Below, piece by piece: positions 50,661 to 61,470 of a stretch of DNA of 64,000 nucleotides. The number at the start of each line of letters is the position of its first letter. The first letter of the stretch is position 1. The notes under the pieces were generated by a model. The model had not been told where the DNA came from, ran no database searches, and was given only the letters and a program-made list of their open reading frames with translations. This DNA comes from Apostichopus japonicus. Taxonomy: Eukaryota; Echinodermata; Holothuroidea; Aspidochirotida; Stichopodidae. A program made the position numbers and the translations under genes. The stretch spans positions 22,321,611 to 22,385,610 of the forward strand of contig NC_092576.1 in assembly GCF_037975245.1 (NCBI RefSeq), read 5' to 3'.

Positions 50661-51373
50661 CGAAACGTTAGGCTATGCACAGACAATGGCAGGGGTTAAC
50701 ATATAGTTGCATTTGAAGTTGAAGCTTGTATTGTGGGTCTCATCGGTTCCAGTGCCATTCCGCCATAGGTTTTGATCCTTTCCGCCATGGTAGAAAAGCT
50801 GGAAAACTATGGCGGAAAAGGTACAACTTAGGAATGGATTTTACTCAGGAAAGTATCGGTGAAACTTTCTTTGGTTCCCGTGGAAGGATATGTACACGGT
50901 CTTCATATGTGATGGTTCGCTGAATAGACTGAATTGTAGTTAAGACAAGGTTGGAGATTAGATAGTCTTTGATATACGTGTTGAATGAATAGTTTTAATT
51001 GTAAGTCCATAGGCCCATATATATAATAGTTGGTTGAATAAATCAAATTACTTTAGGTTGATTGTTTATTAAAAAGACCAAATTTTTGGATTTTGCAGGA
51101 CTAGGTACAGTAGTGTGAAGCGAAGTAATATACATTGCATATAGTGCACCCACAAAAATGTGCTCTTTCCGCCATACTAGAGGGCATTACCGCCATGGTG
51201 GTTACATTGTGGAATGACACTTTTTCTATGGCAGAATGAACCGATGGCAGCATGACATGGTCCCGGTGTACTCTAGTCCTATCTATAGAGAGCAATGTAA
51301 CTCTGGCCTAGTCCAAGGACTTCAATAGCAATACACAATGATCCAATGCCAGCAGGAAGAAAAAACATGACAT

Positions 51374-53659
51374 CAGGGACGGCGATTTGTTTCAAATATT
51401 GAGGGGGGGGGGGGACATTTGCTGCGATGCAGGTGCGTAGCAACTTTCATCCCCAAATTGTTTATATATTTTTATATATATAAATATATATACTTATATA
51501 TATATATATAAATATATATGAGAACCAAGTTTTTCCCAATAGTTTTTTTTTTCATCCATAACCTTTATCAAGATTGTCACCAGTCACACGTCATGTTCGA
51601 CTTCATTGCATCTCCTGTGGATCATTGCTTTTGTAGGTAATACTACGTAAGGGCCCACAATACCTGTCAGCCCCACTTTTCAAGGATTTAAGCCCATTAT
51701 TTGTTCAGAATTTGAATAATAAAGTCACTTCAAAACATACCCATAATGTTGCACAAAATTCATCTATGGATAACCAATAAAGAAAAACCCCCTTCAACCC
51801 CTAACAGACCGGTCAAAATTGCATGAGTAGAGGAAAGTATGATGAGGAATGTTGGTCAGGGAATTTTTGAAAATTCACACACAGTTAATTTATTGGTGTA
51901 CAAATATTAAAACCTCTTATAGCGGCTACTATAAAACTTCGATATCATAAAAAACTAGAGCACCAATGGTGCAGAAGCTCATACCTTTTTGAGTCTCAAA
52001 ACTGTAGGGCCCACAAAACTTTATGGCCCACCAAATTTCAGGCCATTTTTTAGATTCCAACAATTTTGGGCCAAGGAGGCCAAACATTTTAGGTTCAAAG
52101 ACAAATTTATACCCCTAGTTCAAAACTGCAATAACCCCCCCCCCCTACTCCGTTAGCAGAATCCTGGCCACACCACTGGCTATAATTCCTATTTTCCCCC
52201 TTTAAATCCTATTTTACCCACTCTCTCAAACAATACCACTGACTTACCCTATTACACTTTCTCCCCTCTACCTGAGCAGACATAACTTGTTCACAAGCAC
52301 ACCTTCCCAAAATTTTGGCTGGCTGCCTACATACCTCAGGCTCAAAGACTTCTAAGAATCGGCAAGTGCTGATTGGCTATAGGGCTCTCACGCTTACAGT
52401 TCAACAGTTAATAACAACTTCCAGTCCTGCTTTAATTCCACTAACAGCCTCTGCAGAGCTTAACCACAAACGTAAACAAACACTGCAGAGACTGGGAGAC
52501 AAATTAAAGGAGCCTTGGCAAAAAGGTGAAGGCTCAGATTTTTTTAAACAATGGGGATTAATTGTAATTAATTAACTTTTGACCAAAAAATATTAGGCAA
52601 CACCTTATTCATACACAGTCCAACTATCATCAGTTCAACTTTGAATATGATCCATCAAAATCTTGAGGAGATTGAGATATTTGAAAATATTACAAAGAAT
52701 GACCCCCAATGACCCCCTAAATGAAATTTGACCTCAATTTTCCAAACACCCCTCGTAACCCTCATCCCGAGGAACATTGTCACCAAGTTTCATTATAACT
52801 GGCCATACACTGTACGAACGGAAGCAATTTGAAAATATAGGGCCGCGGCCCAGGCCACAAAAGACCCCTAGTTGATCTTTGATCTCAAATTCATGAACAC
52901 CCTGAAGGTAAAACTTCCATAGTACTATCATGACAAACCCTCAACATTGTACCATGGAATCTGTAGGAGAAGAAGCATTTTGCGTATTTCCACAAAATGG
53001 CCCATTACGGCCCACAGGTGACCTTTGACCCCAAATTTTGGACCATCTCTGATGGCCCTATACCCAATGGTCCTTGTGTCCAAGTTTCATTAAATTCCAT
53101 TACACACTGTTCGAGTGGGAGCGGTTTTACCAATTGTTGATGGATAGAGTGATAGACGCCGCACTGTAACAATAGCTCACACCAGCATGCTGGTATGAGC
53201 TAAAAATACAAAAAATATGCTCCAGTGGGGGCGGTCGCCCCCTTAGCCCCCCCACCCTTGGCTACGCGCATGGATAGAAATCTTGCAGGAAACAGGCCAA
53301 ATGGAAACCCAGTGAACCCATATCGATGTGGATCATATGGATGATTGTACATACTTACACTCATACACAAGAGATGTACAGACATTATGATAATAATCAT
53401 GAGTGACAACATGCTATACGGTCACAGGTCACAGAAAGGACCACGAAGAGAAATATACCTCATGCAGCATATGTAGGTTGAAGTTTTAGCCACCGTCAAA
53501 TTTGATTTGGATAAATAATCTCACGCATTATTTTCAATTTATAGCCACAAAAAAAAAAATATGCCACCAAATATTGGGGGGATATTATATACTATATCCC
53601 CCAACCTAAAATATGGGGGGGGACATGTTCACCCTGTCCCCCCATGATTGCGGCCCATG
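51374..53659. mobile_element. hAT-like insertion, TSD CATGACAT
   Basis: 2286 bp flanked by CATGACAT (51366-51373 and 53660-53667). Copy A has a single similar site at about 12456. Ends are CAGGGACGGCGAT and the reverse complement of CATGGGCCGCAAT (9 of 13 match). It carries a (TA)n tract near 51470 and a second element nested inside. No transposase frame. It falls inside the putative 3' untranslated region of the copy B terminal exon. Confidence 0.75.
51950..53203. mobile_element. Nested non-autonomous element with 3' hairpin
   Basis: Starts near CTAGAGCACCAATGGTGCAG and ends with a hairpin (AGCTCACACCAGCATGC then TGGTATGAGCT) followed by AAAA. The interior has TTTGACC(T/C) motifs spaced about 150-200 bases. 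The layout parallels the Helentron-like elements; a CTAA follows the hairpin stem, as in Helitrons. Class uncertain. Confidence 0.5.
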
Positions 53660-53950
53660 CATGACATAGGTTCAGCCTTAGCATGTTTAGGTCTAGGCCT
53701 ACAGTAGCTGAAGTGTGGCATTAGGCCTAGCCAATGACTTTCAAATATACTTTGATCAAATTCAGTAATTGAAATCCTAGTACTCTTCAAGTACTCTGGA
53801 GTTATATCCTGTTTCTGGAATATTGTGGATAAATTCCAACTTGAGAATAGCAAAGGTTAAATGAAATTCATGGTTTCCCAGCTCTAGAATGAGATTCAAC
53901 ATGTGAGTGTGTTGGCGACATGTGTTAGCAACATGTGATTGTTAGCAACA

Positions 53951-54017
53951 GGGAGTGTTAGCTCAGTGGTTAATGCCGGTGCCTTTCAATCATAAGGTCC
54001 AGAGTTTGAGTCACTCC
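53951..54017 (+). repeat. tRNA-derived SINE head (copy B)
   Basis: Copy of 12753-12818: A box in TTAGCTCAGTGG, a five-pair anticodon-like stem GCCTT/AAGGT, B box degenerate, closing CACTCC. Antisense and 22 bases past the predicted stop at 54040. Confidence 0.6.
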
Positions 54018-54039
54018 AAGATTAATTTATGTTGTCCAG

Positions 54040-54147
54040 TTACAGAGTTGTTGACAATTCATAATCATGGACATTAAAATATGAATGTAAGAGACCGACT
54101 TCCGTCAGCTTGATGGCTTCTTCGCGATTTCCTGCTTGCAGGAGGAC
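54040..54147 (-). CDS. Terminal coding exon of LRR gene (copy B)
   Basis: Same acceptor (TTTGTATTTTAG), length and stop as 12841-12948. It encodes VLLQAGNREEAIKLTEVGL then LHSYFNVHDYELSTTL. It is paired with the 59-bp exon at 58313 and the 77-bp exon at 59552; the LRR exon that should precede them is not found before the window ends. Confidence 0.6.
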   Translation of the reverse strand, partial: VLLQAGNREEAIKLTEVGLLHSYFNVHDYELSTTL

Positions 54148-54990
54148 CTAAAATACAAACATACAACATTCCGTCATAGATGTGTTATATTGTACAGCAG
54201 TTGTGTTACCCAAGCTACTGCAGCATTATACAACACCCTTTCTTGTTCAAGGCATCCAATGTAACAAATCCATAATTTCCAGGGTAACGTTCATTAACCT
54301 GCAAATGCATCTTTAGCTTTAATATCACAATTCGTATATGCACATTTTATGTATTTTACGGACAATAAGCACAGGGTTTTTGAGATGGCCACTATTAACA
54401 TGTTAAGAGGATCACGCACAATGACCCCTGTAGTGCTGTTTTGCTATCTGGATACAGGAGTTCCATAGAAATGTTTTTCTAGAGTCATTTGCCAGTGAAT
54501 ATATCTAAATAATTAATTTTATTATGTTATTGTTTCACTATTTGTTTTAGAAGTCACTGAGGCTCGAACGGTTCCATGATGTAATAATTCAACCATAGTA
54601 AGAAACCCTGTAGTGAAGATGAAGACAGAGACCATACTGGATAGAGGAGATCAGTACCTACGAACCTATCAAGCTTCTTTCAGTATCCTTTACTTCTTGA
54701 CGCACAGAATGACATAGGAATGGTAAGGAAGTTGCTTGTTTGTTGTGACTGGATTTACCAAACTGACTTAATAGTGGGTATTGATTTGATTCATTGCAAC
54801 ATTCTGAAAGTGAACTTTAAAGTACCATTCCATATATTTGTCTCAAATACTGCACTTTCTTCCTCCCCCGGCCCCCCATCCCTTCCAAACCAGTATTGGT
54901 ATTGGATCCTCCCTGCCAATAAGACAAAAAGTGGCCCTCTACATGAAGTAACTTTTGTCTCGTAGCCCTACGAATAAAGAATGCTATTAT

Positions 54991-56905
54991 GGAACGTGGA
55001 AAGGGTCAACGTGAGGCGCCGTCCACGCAGGAATGTTCGTTGGCTCAGAAACAGTCCACTTGGAGATCGCCGCTGAAATACAGCAGCCATCCATTTTGAA
55101 ATCACCGTTTAACGTGAGGTGCCGTCCATTCAGAAATGGACGTTGACTTAGAAACCATCGCGACTGAGAAATGGTCGTGATTCAGAAATCGTCCATTCAG
55201 AGATCGTTCACTCAGAGATCGTCGTCTCAGAGATTGTCCATTTGAGTGACAGCCAAACTTGCATATTAATATCGTGGGCGGGGCGTGAACTTTTCAATCA
55301 CAGAGTCCCACTCATACTGCACTCTTTCATTGAATTTTCAATCAAAAATTAAAATGGATCAAAAAGATGATATACAACTTGAGGAATTTGTGAAAATCGG
55401 TTTCAACAACAGAAGAACAGCATATTTGTTTCATTGCAGTGAATCAACTGTTATAAAAGGAGGCGTGCTTCTAGGTTTCTGGAAAAAAAGATGGATCTTT
55501 CGCAATACAAACCTAAGGTTAGTATGATGAGTGTATGAGTACGGTGCTGGTATTCCTCAGCTTGCGGCCAATCACTAATACTATAGACTTGACCCCCATA
55601 CTCGGTTGTTTTGATCCATTTCATTCAGTATCAGTTCGTATGCTCAATCTTCGGGAGTTTGTGCATGTTGAGATGACATACAATTAAGCCCATTAGTTTT
55701 TTTAATTAATAATTCGTGATTACCAGTGGTAATTTTCCCAAAAAATTATTGATTTGTTAGTATGAATTATAATTTTGCTGTAATGAAATACTTGTACGTT
55801 TTAATGAAACATAATTTGTTAAAAATGAGTTATTACTTCATAATGATGAATTATTAATTTGTAACAATTAATGTCGTATTAAGAAGTACCACACATGAAG
55901 AATTTTTAACATGCAATTATATACAAATTTTAATTTCATTCAAATTTTAATTTCTTTAAATGATTATTGATTTGTTAATACAATTTATTTATTTTAATGA
56001 TATACTATTAAATTTGTCATGAAACGTTACTTGGTAACACTGAATTGACTAATTCATACTAAGGTATCATTAAGTGTTTACGATGTTTTGTAAATTCGTA
56101 ACAGCTAGTGGAATTACTTTGTGTAATGCCTATAGTATTTCATAGTAACAATTTATTAATTCATTATTGTAAATTAAAATGAAATGTTAACATTTGTAGT
56201 TACCAGGGTGAACAGCTATGATCATCTATGGTCATCGTGATACACATCACATTTGATGCTCAGTTTTGTACCGAAGCATACATGTTAAGTCATCACTTCC
56301 TATTATTTTGACAAATGCTGAGCACATGGAAGGTCAAATCTCGGTCAAATTGTTTAGACCAATGAAAAAAATCTGGGCCTAGCGACGGATGTTACTACTT
56401 TCCAAATTAGTTATCCCTGTTTGTCTATGAGTTGCCAGTTCCCTTTTGAAGTTACAGGAAACTTCTTCGGAATTTTCGACCCCCAACGTGTGGATTATTT
56501 CTTCCATCTTAATTATTTTAGATTCTGGAAACCTTCATTGCATGTGGTCTTGGGTGTACCGAGACTAAATTACTCTCCTGAAAAAGGGAGGGGCGCCGCA
56601 GGGACGACTTGAATGAGGCGGGAACAAGAGTGTTCTACTGTAACAGCTCGGTGTACGTTACTGGGCGGGAGCACAGTTGGTACATAGCCATTGTGAAGGG
56701 AGGACGAATTCTAGTAGGCGCGGCTCAGCATCGACCGGCAATTTGTAAGTGGACGATTTCTGAGTCAACAGCCATTTCTGTACTTCAACGGCGATTTCAA
56801 AATGGGCGGCTGTTTCATTTGAGCAATGATCTCTGAGTGGACGGTCTCTGAGTGAACGGCCATCTCTGAGTGGACGGTGCCTCACGTTGACCCTTTCCGC
56901 ATTCC
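54991..56905. mobile_element. Long-TIR DNA element
   Basis: Inverted ends GGAACG-TGGAAAGGGTCAAC followed by GTGAGGC; the matching right end is at 56879-56905. Subterminal arrays of CAGAGATCGTCCA-type units lie on both sides. An AT-rich core (55690-56200) is full of TTATTAATT motifs. Contains one short open frame (55354-55527). Only its left end survives in copy A. Confidence 0.7.
55354..55527 (+). CDS. Short ORF in DNA element, possibly integrase-related
   Basis: 57 codons starting MDQKDDIQLEEFVKIGFNN, then RRTAYLF and a basic WKKRW segment. The spacing of a helix-turn-helix-like FVKIGFNNRRTAYLF followed by a V..G.LLGFWKKR segment recalls the N-terminal region of eukaryotic integrase-core transposon proteins. 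This is a loose impression only; no catalytic domain follows. A donor-like GGTTAGTATG lies near its end. Confidence 0.3.
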   Translation: MDQKDDIQLEEFVKIGFNNRRTAYLFHCSESTVIKGGVLLGFWKKRWIFRNTNLRLV

Positions 56906-57386
56906 ATATGCTATAATTGTTCCCTTTCTTTGAATTGATTTAACATTCATAATCTGATTATTGCCTTACATAATGCTCTATGGGGTGCCAATTGGTTGAA
57001 CCCATATAAAGTAAGTGAGGGTAATATGCAAACAATATGTCCAGAAGATTACAACTACAGCAATCAATTTAAGACAGAAAGTTAAAGAAATTAATCTTAA
57101 TGCTTTCTTGTGTGCCTTAGGTGTGTGTGCTTTGCTATACCGTTGCTGAATGAAGAGGGGTAGGCAGCTGGGAGTGAAGGGGGCAAGCATGGTTGAGGAG
57201 GTTAAATTACCTGTCTCGCTTTATCCATAAGAGTGGGGGGTAGTGAGCAGCACTTGCCTCCACCCCCCTCAATGGAAAATTAAAATAGGAAGAAAACACA
57301 ACTCCCGCTGAGGTTCTTAATTCCAGTGAAATGTTATTCCTTTTAGTCCTTGGTAAAGACATTAAAATGATTGGATTCTTGCTGGA

Positions 57387-57422
57387 TTTATCCAGTACTT
57401 GGTATACCAAGTACTAGATAAA
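57387..57422. other. 36-bp near-perfect palindrome
   Basis: Centre AGTACTTGG-TATACCAAGTACT (57394-57415) is a perfect inverted repeat; arms extend to TTTATC/GATAAA with one mismatched pair. It lies at the left edge of block 5 and is absent from copy A. Confidence 0.7.
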
Positions 57423-58312
57423 TTTAGAACAGTGAAAAAACTTCCAACTAGGCTATGCTCGAAACCGTTAAGGAAGGTCGTAATACCACTGTAGGCGTTT
57501 GTCACCTGTATCGAACAATACTAGTTCTGTTTTTGGTGACATATTTGCCTTACTCTAGAGATCAAACATGATTCTTACCAATTTGAAGTCATTTGTGATT
57601 CCTAAAGCCGGATCTCGAAAGAGATACTTTAAACAGACTTTTGTTAATGAAATGGGGGTAAACGACAAAGGCAAATTAATATATATATAAACATAATGAT
57701 ACATACGAATCACATGATGTGATTCAAAGAAAGTGAATACGCACAATCAACCCACATTCATATTCAGATAGAAGCAAATGGCGTGAAACAAGAATAAAAG
57801 TAATAAATTTAAGGACGTGGATCGACTTACTTTATGATATGATGCGGTCTGTACAGATATGATGGTTAAACATTGTTGTAAATAGTGATCCCTGTCTTCG
57901 ATAACGACCATTTCCGAACAAAGTTGATGCAGCGATTCCTTGTCTTTAAGCTGGTAACGTAATGAATCAATACATTTATAAGTACTGTAATGTCAGTGTT
58001 GAAATAAAGAAAAAGGGTTAATGAGAAATAGGGTCATCATGTAGAAATGAACGCTTAAATTGTTTACTACAATTATAAATACCATGGACAATACATAACA
58101 GGAACTTTTAATTTCTATTAAAATTTTAATATTTAGTTTAAATACTATCAGCTACTAACTCCCATAGATGGAAGCTACGGTAGCATAGGAAAAGAAATAA
58201 ATGCAAGCCAGAAAAAGAGGTATCGATACAATTTTGCCAATAACCAACTCTTTATCAAGAATAACAGTGATAGTATTTATAAATATGACAACTGGTTTCT
58301 GCGTACACTTAC

Positions 58313-58371
58313 CTCCCACTGGCCAGATTGAACATTTAGTAGAACTTCACTGTCTAATAGACTCCAACAGA
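58313..58371 (-). CDS. 59-bp C-terminal module exon (copy B)
   Basis: Same splice sites and phases as 17481-17539; encodes CWSLLDSEVLLNVQSGQWE. Joins in frame to the exon at 59552 and the terminal exon at 54147. Confidence 0.7.
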
Positions 58372-59551
58372 CTACATTGAAAAGAATGTACATATCCATC
58401 AGTATTCATAGACATAATATTAATGTGAGATGAGTTCTTTGGGTAACATATTAACTTAGAAGTATTTACAGTTTTTCACATTCACCTAATTGAATATTTA
58501 ATCTATGAGTCATTTCCACATAATGTTATTTTTTGAGTTAATCAGCTTACCACTTCCATCAACCGATACACAATGCCTTTAGAATGTTTAAGACGTTTAT
58601 ATGTTGACAACTCTACTTTAATAATTTCAATAATTGCTTGCAATCTGCAACATTTTAGTATGTGTTTATGACAGTAAGTTTAATAGTATTTTAATTAATA
58701 ATATGACTTTATTGCAAACATGGACAATTAATTTTAGAATCTACCAAACACATTACCTTGATACATTTAGGAAAAAAATCATTATTTTCTTTCATTTAAA
58801 TTATCACACATATTTAGAAGTCCACATGATTTCAAAGGTCAAACCACAGTCGTATTGATTTTTGGGTGATAGGCAATGGAAGTCAACATAATCCACACTG
58901 TTACACGGAAATCCATGTTAGTCAATTGTTACTAACTCGAGATATGCCTATATATTTCATTAAATGTAACATGTATTGACTGGATGAGTCTTCATGCATT
59001 ATATTAAAGTATGTGCTCAAATGAGTGCTCTGGAAAGTGGTCTTTGCAAGCTAACTAAGGCTATCATAATCTTCTTGATAATTAGTCCTTAAAATCTGAT
59101 ACACTTGATTAGCTTGAAATTAGAAATAAAGTCATTCACTACGTTATTGTCAGATTTACAAAATATCACTGAATTAAATAAAAAGAAAAGGAACACATGC
59201 ATTTACTATATACAGAATGCTATAATGACGTATTTTGAACATGTACAACAGTTTGAACAATTTTGGAAAACTAACAACTCTAGCCACCAGAAAGATATAT
59301 TGGTATTTGATTGTAAAATAGTGCAAATATTCTGAAGCAAGTTTGTAATTAAACGTTACGCTGAATTAACTGAAAGGAAAATTGTGCTATTGGGGGAAGA
59401 AATCTATTTCAAATGCTTATTATGGTAAAATCAAATCATTAGAGGCAGATGGATATGTGTACTTGTTTAATATTCATCACTGAATGTGAAGAATAACTAA
59501 ATATTATGATTCACTTCCTTATCAACTGCATTAAACACAATGCTGATTTAC

Positions 59552-59628
59552 CTTTAATGTCCCTTGACCTCATGTCTATAGGAAGTAACTCCGATGAGAA
59601 GGAGAGAGGCAACGTGCAACCGGCGAAC
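59552..59628 (-). CDS. 77-bp SRDIK exon (copy B)
   Basis: Counterpart of 18660-18736, encoding FAGCTLPLSFSSELLPIDM then RSRDIK. Four base differences from copy A, three synonymous. Donor GTAAATC is conserved. The LRR exon expected upstream was not found in 59629-64000. Confidence 0.65.
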
Positions 59629-60169
59629 CTTTTGAGCAGAAATGAAGATATGAGTTAAGCTATCGAACAGAAGAACAATAAGTGTTTCAATTTTATCAAG
59701 ACACCATTAACCTTACAACTACTTGCCAATCCCCGGAGACTCCGTTATGGTAAGACACACGTTTTGCACTAGCCTATTAGAATAGAATATGCGTCACTTG
59801 ACTGTTATGAAGAAAGATGTATGTTATAAGGGCAATATAAAATGCGCCATGAAGCAAGGATTACACACAAGTTCAGGTAGAATTATATATTTATCTCAAC
59901 CCTATACTGCTGACAGGTGCCCTTACATGTTATTGTTACTATTTTTACTTTATCTGCCTATATCGTAAGTCCCATGCACTTTCACCAAGGGAAAAACGAC
60001 GATAAACTTCCAACAAGGGAAAATTAAAACTATAACTGTTGTTCATGTGATAATATACTAGACATCTATGATAATAAAAGGTATAACTAATAAAAAAGCA
60101 TATTGCGATGATTTTTTGCATCTATGCAGCTGCATCTTTTCATTTTAATAAAATGCATTTTTAAATATT

Positions 60170-61045
60170 AAACCAAACGATGCTACAATATTTAATGGAC
60201 AGCTGATGTGAGTATGTAGGTTGAGTCATGTGCGAAAGTTATCAACAACTTCCGTTCGAACTTGTAGTAAATTCCAGTGAGGATGCTGCAGTTGGAGTAT
60301 TATTTCAAGAGAGTGACTAAGATAATAAAAACCCGTTCTGGTTCAAATTAATTCAACAAACATGAAACAATTACTCTACGTGTTGAAAAGAAAGAATGTA
60401 GACTTAAATGTAGTCAAGTTACTGATTATTTTGTACAATGATTATGAAAGAGTAACATTCATTAATGTTGAGATGGAGTTTAAGTTTGCAAAGTATAGCT
60501 TGGAGATAAAGTATAATTCGAAATGATATTGCTGATGCCATTTCAATACAACTATGTAGATTTACTAAGTTAAAACAGTACGATGAATGTAAAATAGGAA
60601 AGAAAGTTAGCATCACACCCAAACTTTCTTCTTTTAAGGAGGGTGAGTGTTAGAATACATTAAAATGTGTATTTTTCAAACTTCACGTTTCCTGAAAATT
60701 CCTAGAAAGATCCTGCGTTCCAATAACACTCCAGAATGAATCTGAATTTTGTACAACTTTCACCGCACTGTATATTAGTGAATAACTACTGCGAAGATGC
60801 AAGAAACATGCAGAATGTGTGTTTTCATTTTTATGAATCCTTAAACGAAAGTATGCCAGAAACATCCAGAACAAAGTTGAACTGGTATTAATGCTTTGAT
60901 CTTCGGGGCAAGCAAATAGATATTAATATCACCGCCAGAAACTCATCGCCAGTCTCATTGCTTTCCTGTGTTCAGCCTACATTGTAGTTCAGATAAGCCT
61001 CATATATAGGGTTGTCCATTGTTAATATATATATATATATATATA
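60170..61045. other. No gene recognised
   Basis: Beyond the duplication; AT-rich. Short open frames have no splice context or recognisable features. Ends in a (TA)n tract (61023-61045). Confidence 0.4.
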
Positions 61046-61379
61046 CAGGGTTATAGCTAGGAGATTGTGAGTGCTGGTTAAATAAATTTGCGAAGCGTAG
61101 CGAGCGAAGCTCTCGCATCTCACGGCCGGGGGTCCTGGTGGGGTCCAGGGCAACGCCCCGGTGGGGATCGAGGGTATTTTGGTATATAACAGAAAAAGGT
61201 GACGTTATTATCATGTTTTACGGCAAGGGAAAGATAAATTTGTTACTTTTGTTGTATTTCACAAGCATTTTACTATTTTTTTGTGCCGGCCGGTGGACTG
61301 TTTATTCACCTGCAATGCCGGCCAGCAGGCGTGAGTGGCGGTTACCACCTGCCGCCGCCGCCGGCTGGCTATAACCCTG
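61046..61379. mobile_element. hAT-type MITE in a (TA)n tract
   Basis: 334 bp with inverted ends CAGGGTTATAGCTAG and the reverse complement of CAGGGTTATAGCCAG, inserted in TA repeats so that TATATATA flanks both sides. The interior has GCGTAGCGAGCGAAGC and a GC-rich CCGCCGCCGCCGG block. Confidence 0.75.
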
Positions 61380-61424
61380 TATATATATATATGTATGTAT
61401 ATATATGAATGTATATATATGTAC

Positions 61425-61464
<40 letters not shown>

Positions 61465-61470
61465 ATATAT

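Larger units (their letters stand above)
48597..50700. repeat. Segmental duplication block 3, copy B
   Basis: Counterpart of 9585-11335. Includes the GAAGACTC element (49280-49645) that copy A lacks here. Confidence 0.8.
50745..55060. repeat. Segmental duplication block 4, copy B
   Basis: Counterpart of 11790-13830, enlarged by the insertion at 51374-53659. Confidence 0.85.
57470..60165. repeat. Segmental duplication block 5, copy B
   Basis: Counterpart of 16700-19250. It has an extra segment of about 150 bases (57555-57700) and a small extra insert near 58520-58575. Homology to A fades at 60165. Confidence 0.85.

Noticed and set aside
57579-57660. Possible minus-strand exon KVCLKYLFRDPALGI ending at GTAAG
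   Set aside because: Only in copy B, no clear acceptor, and the opposite strand is equally open (KSFVIPKAGSRKRYF); cannot decide.
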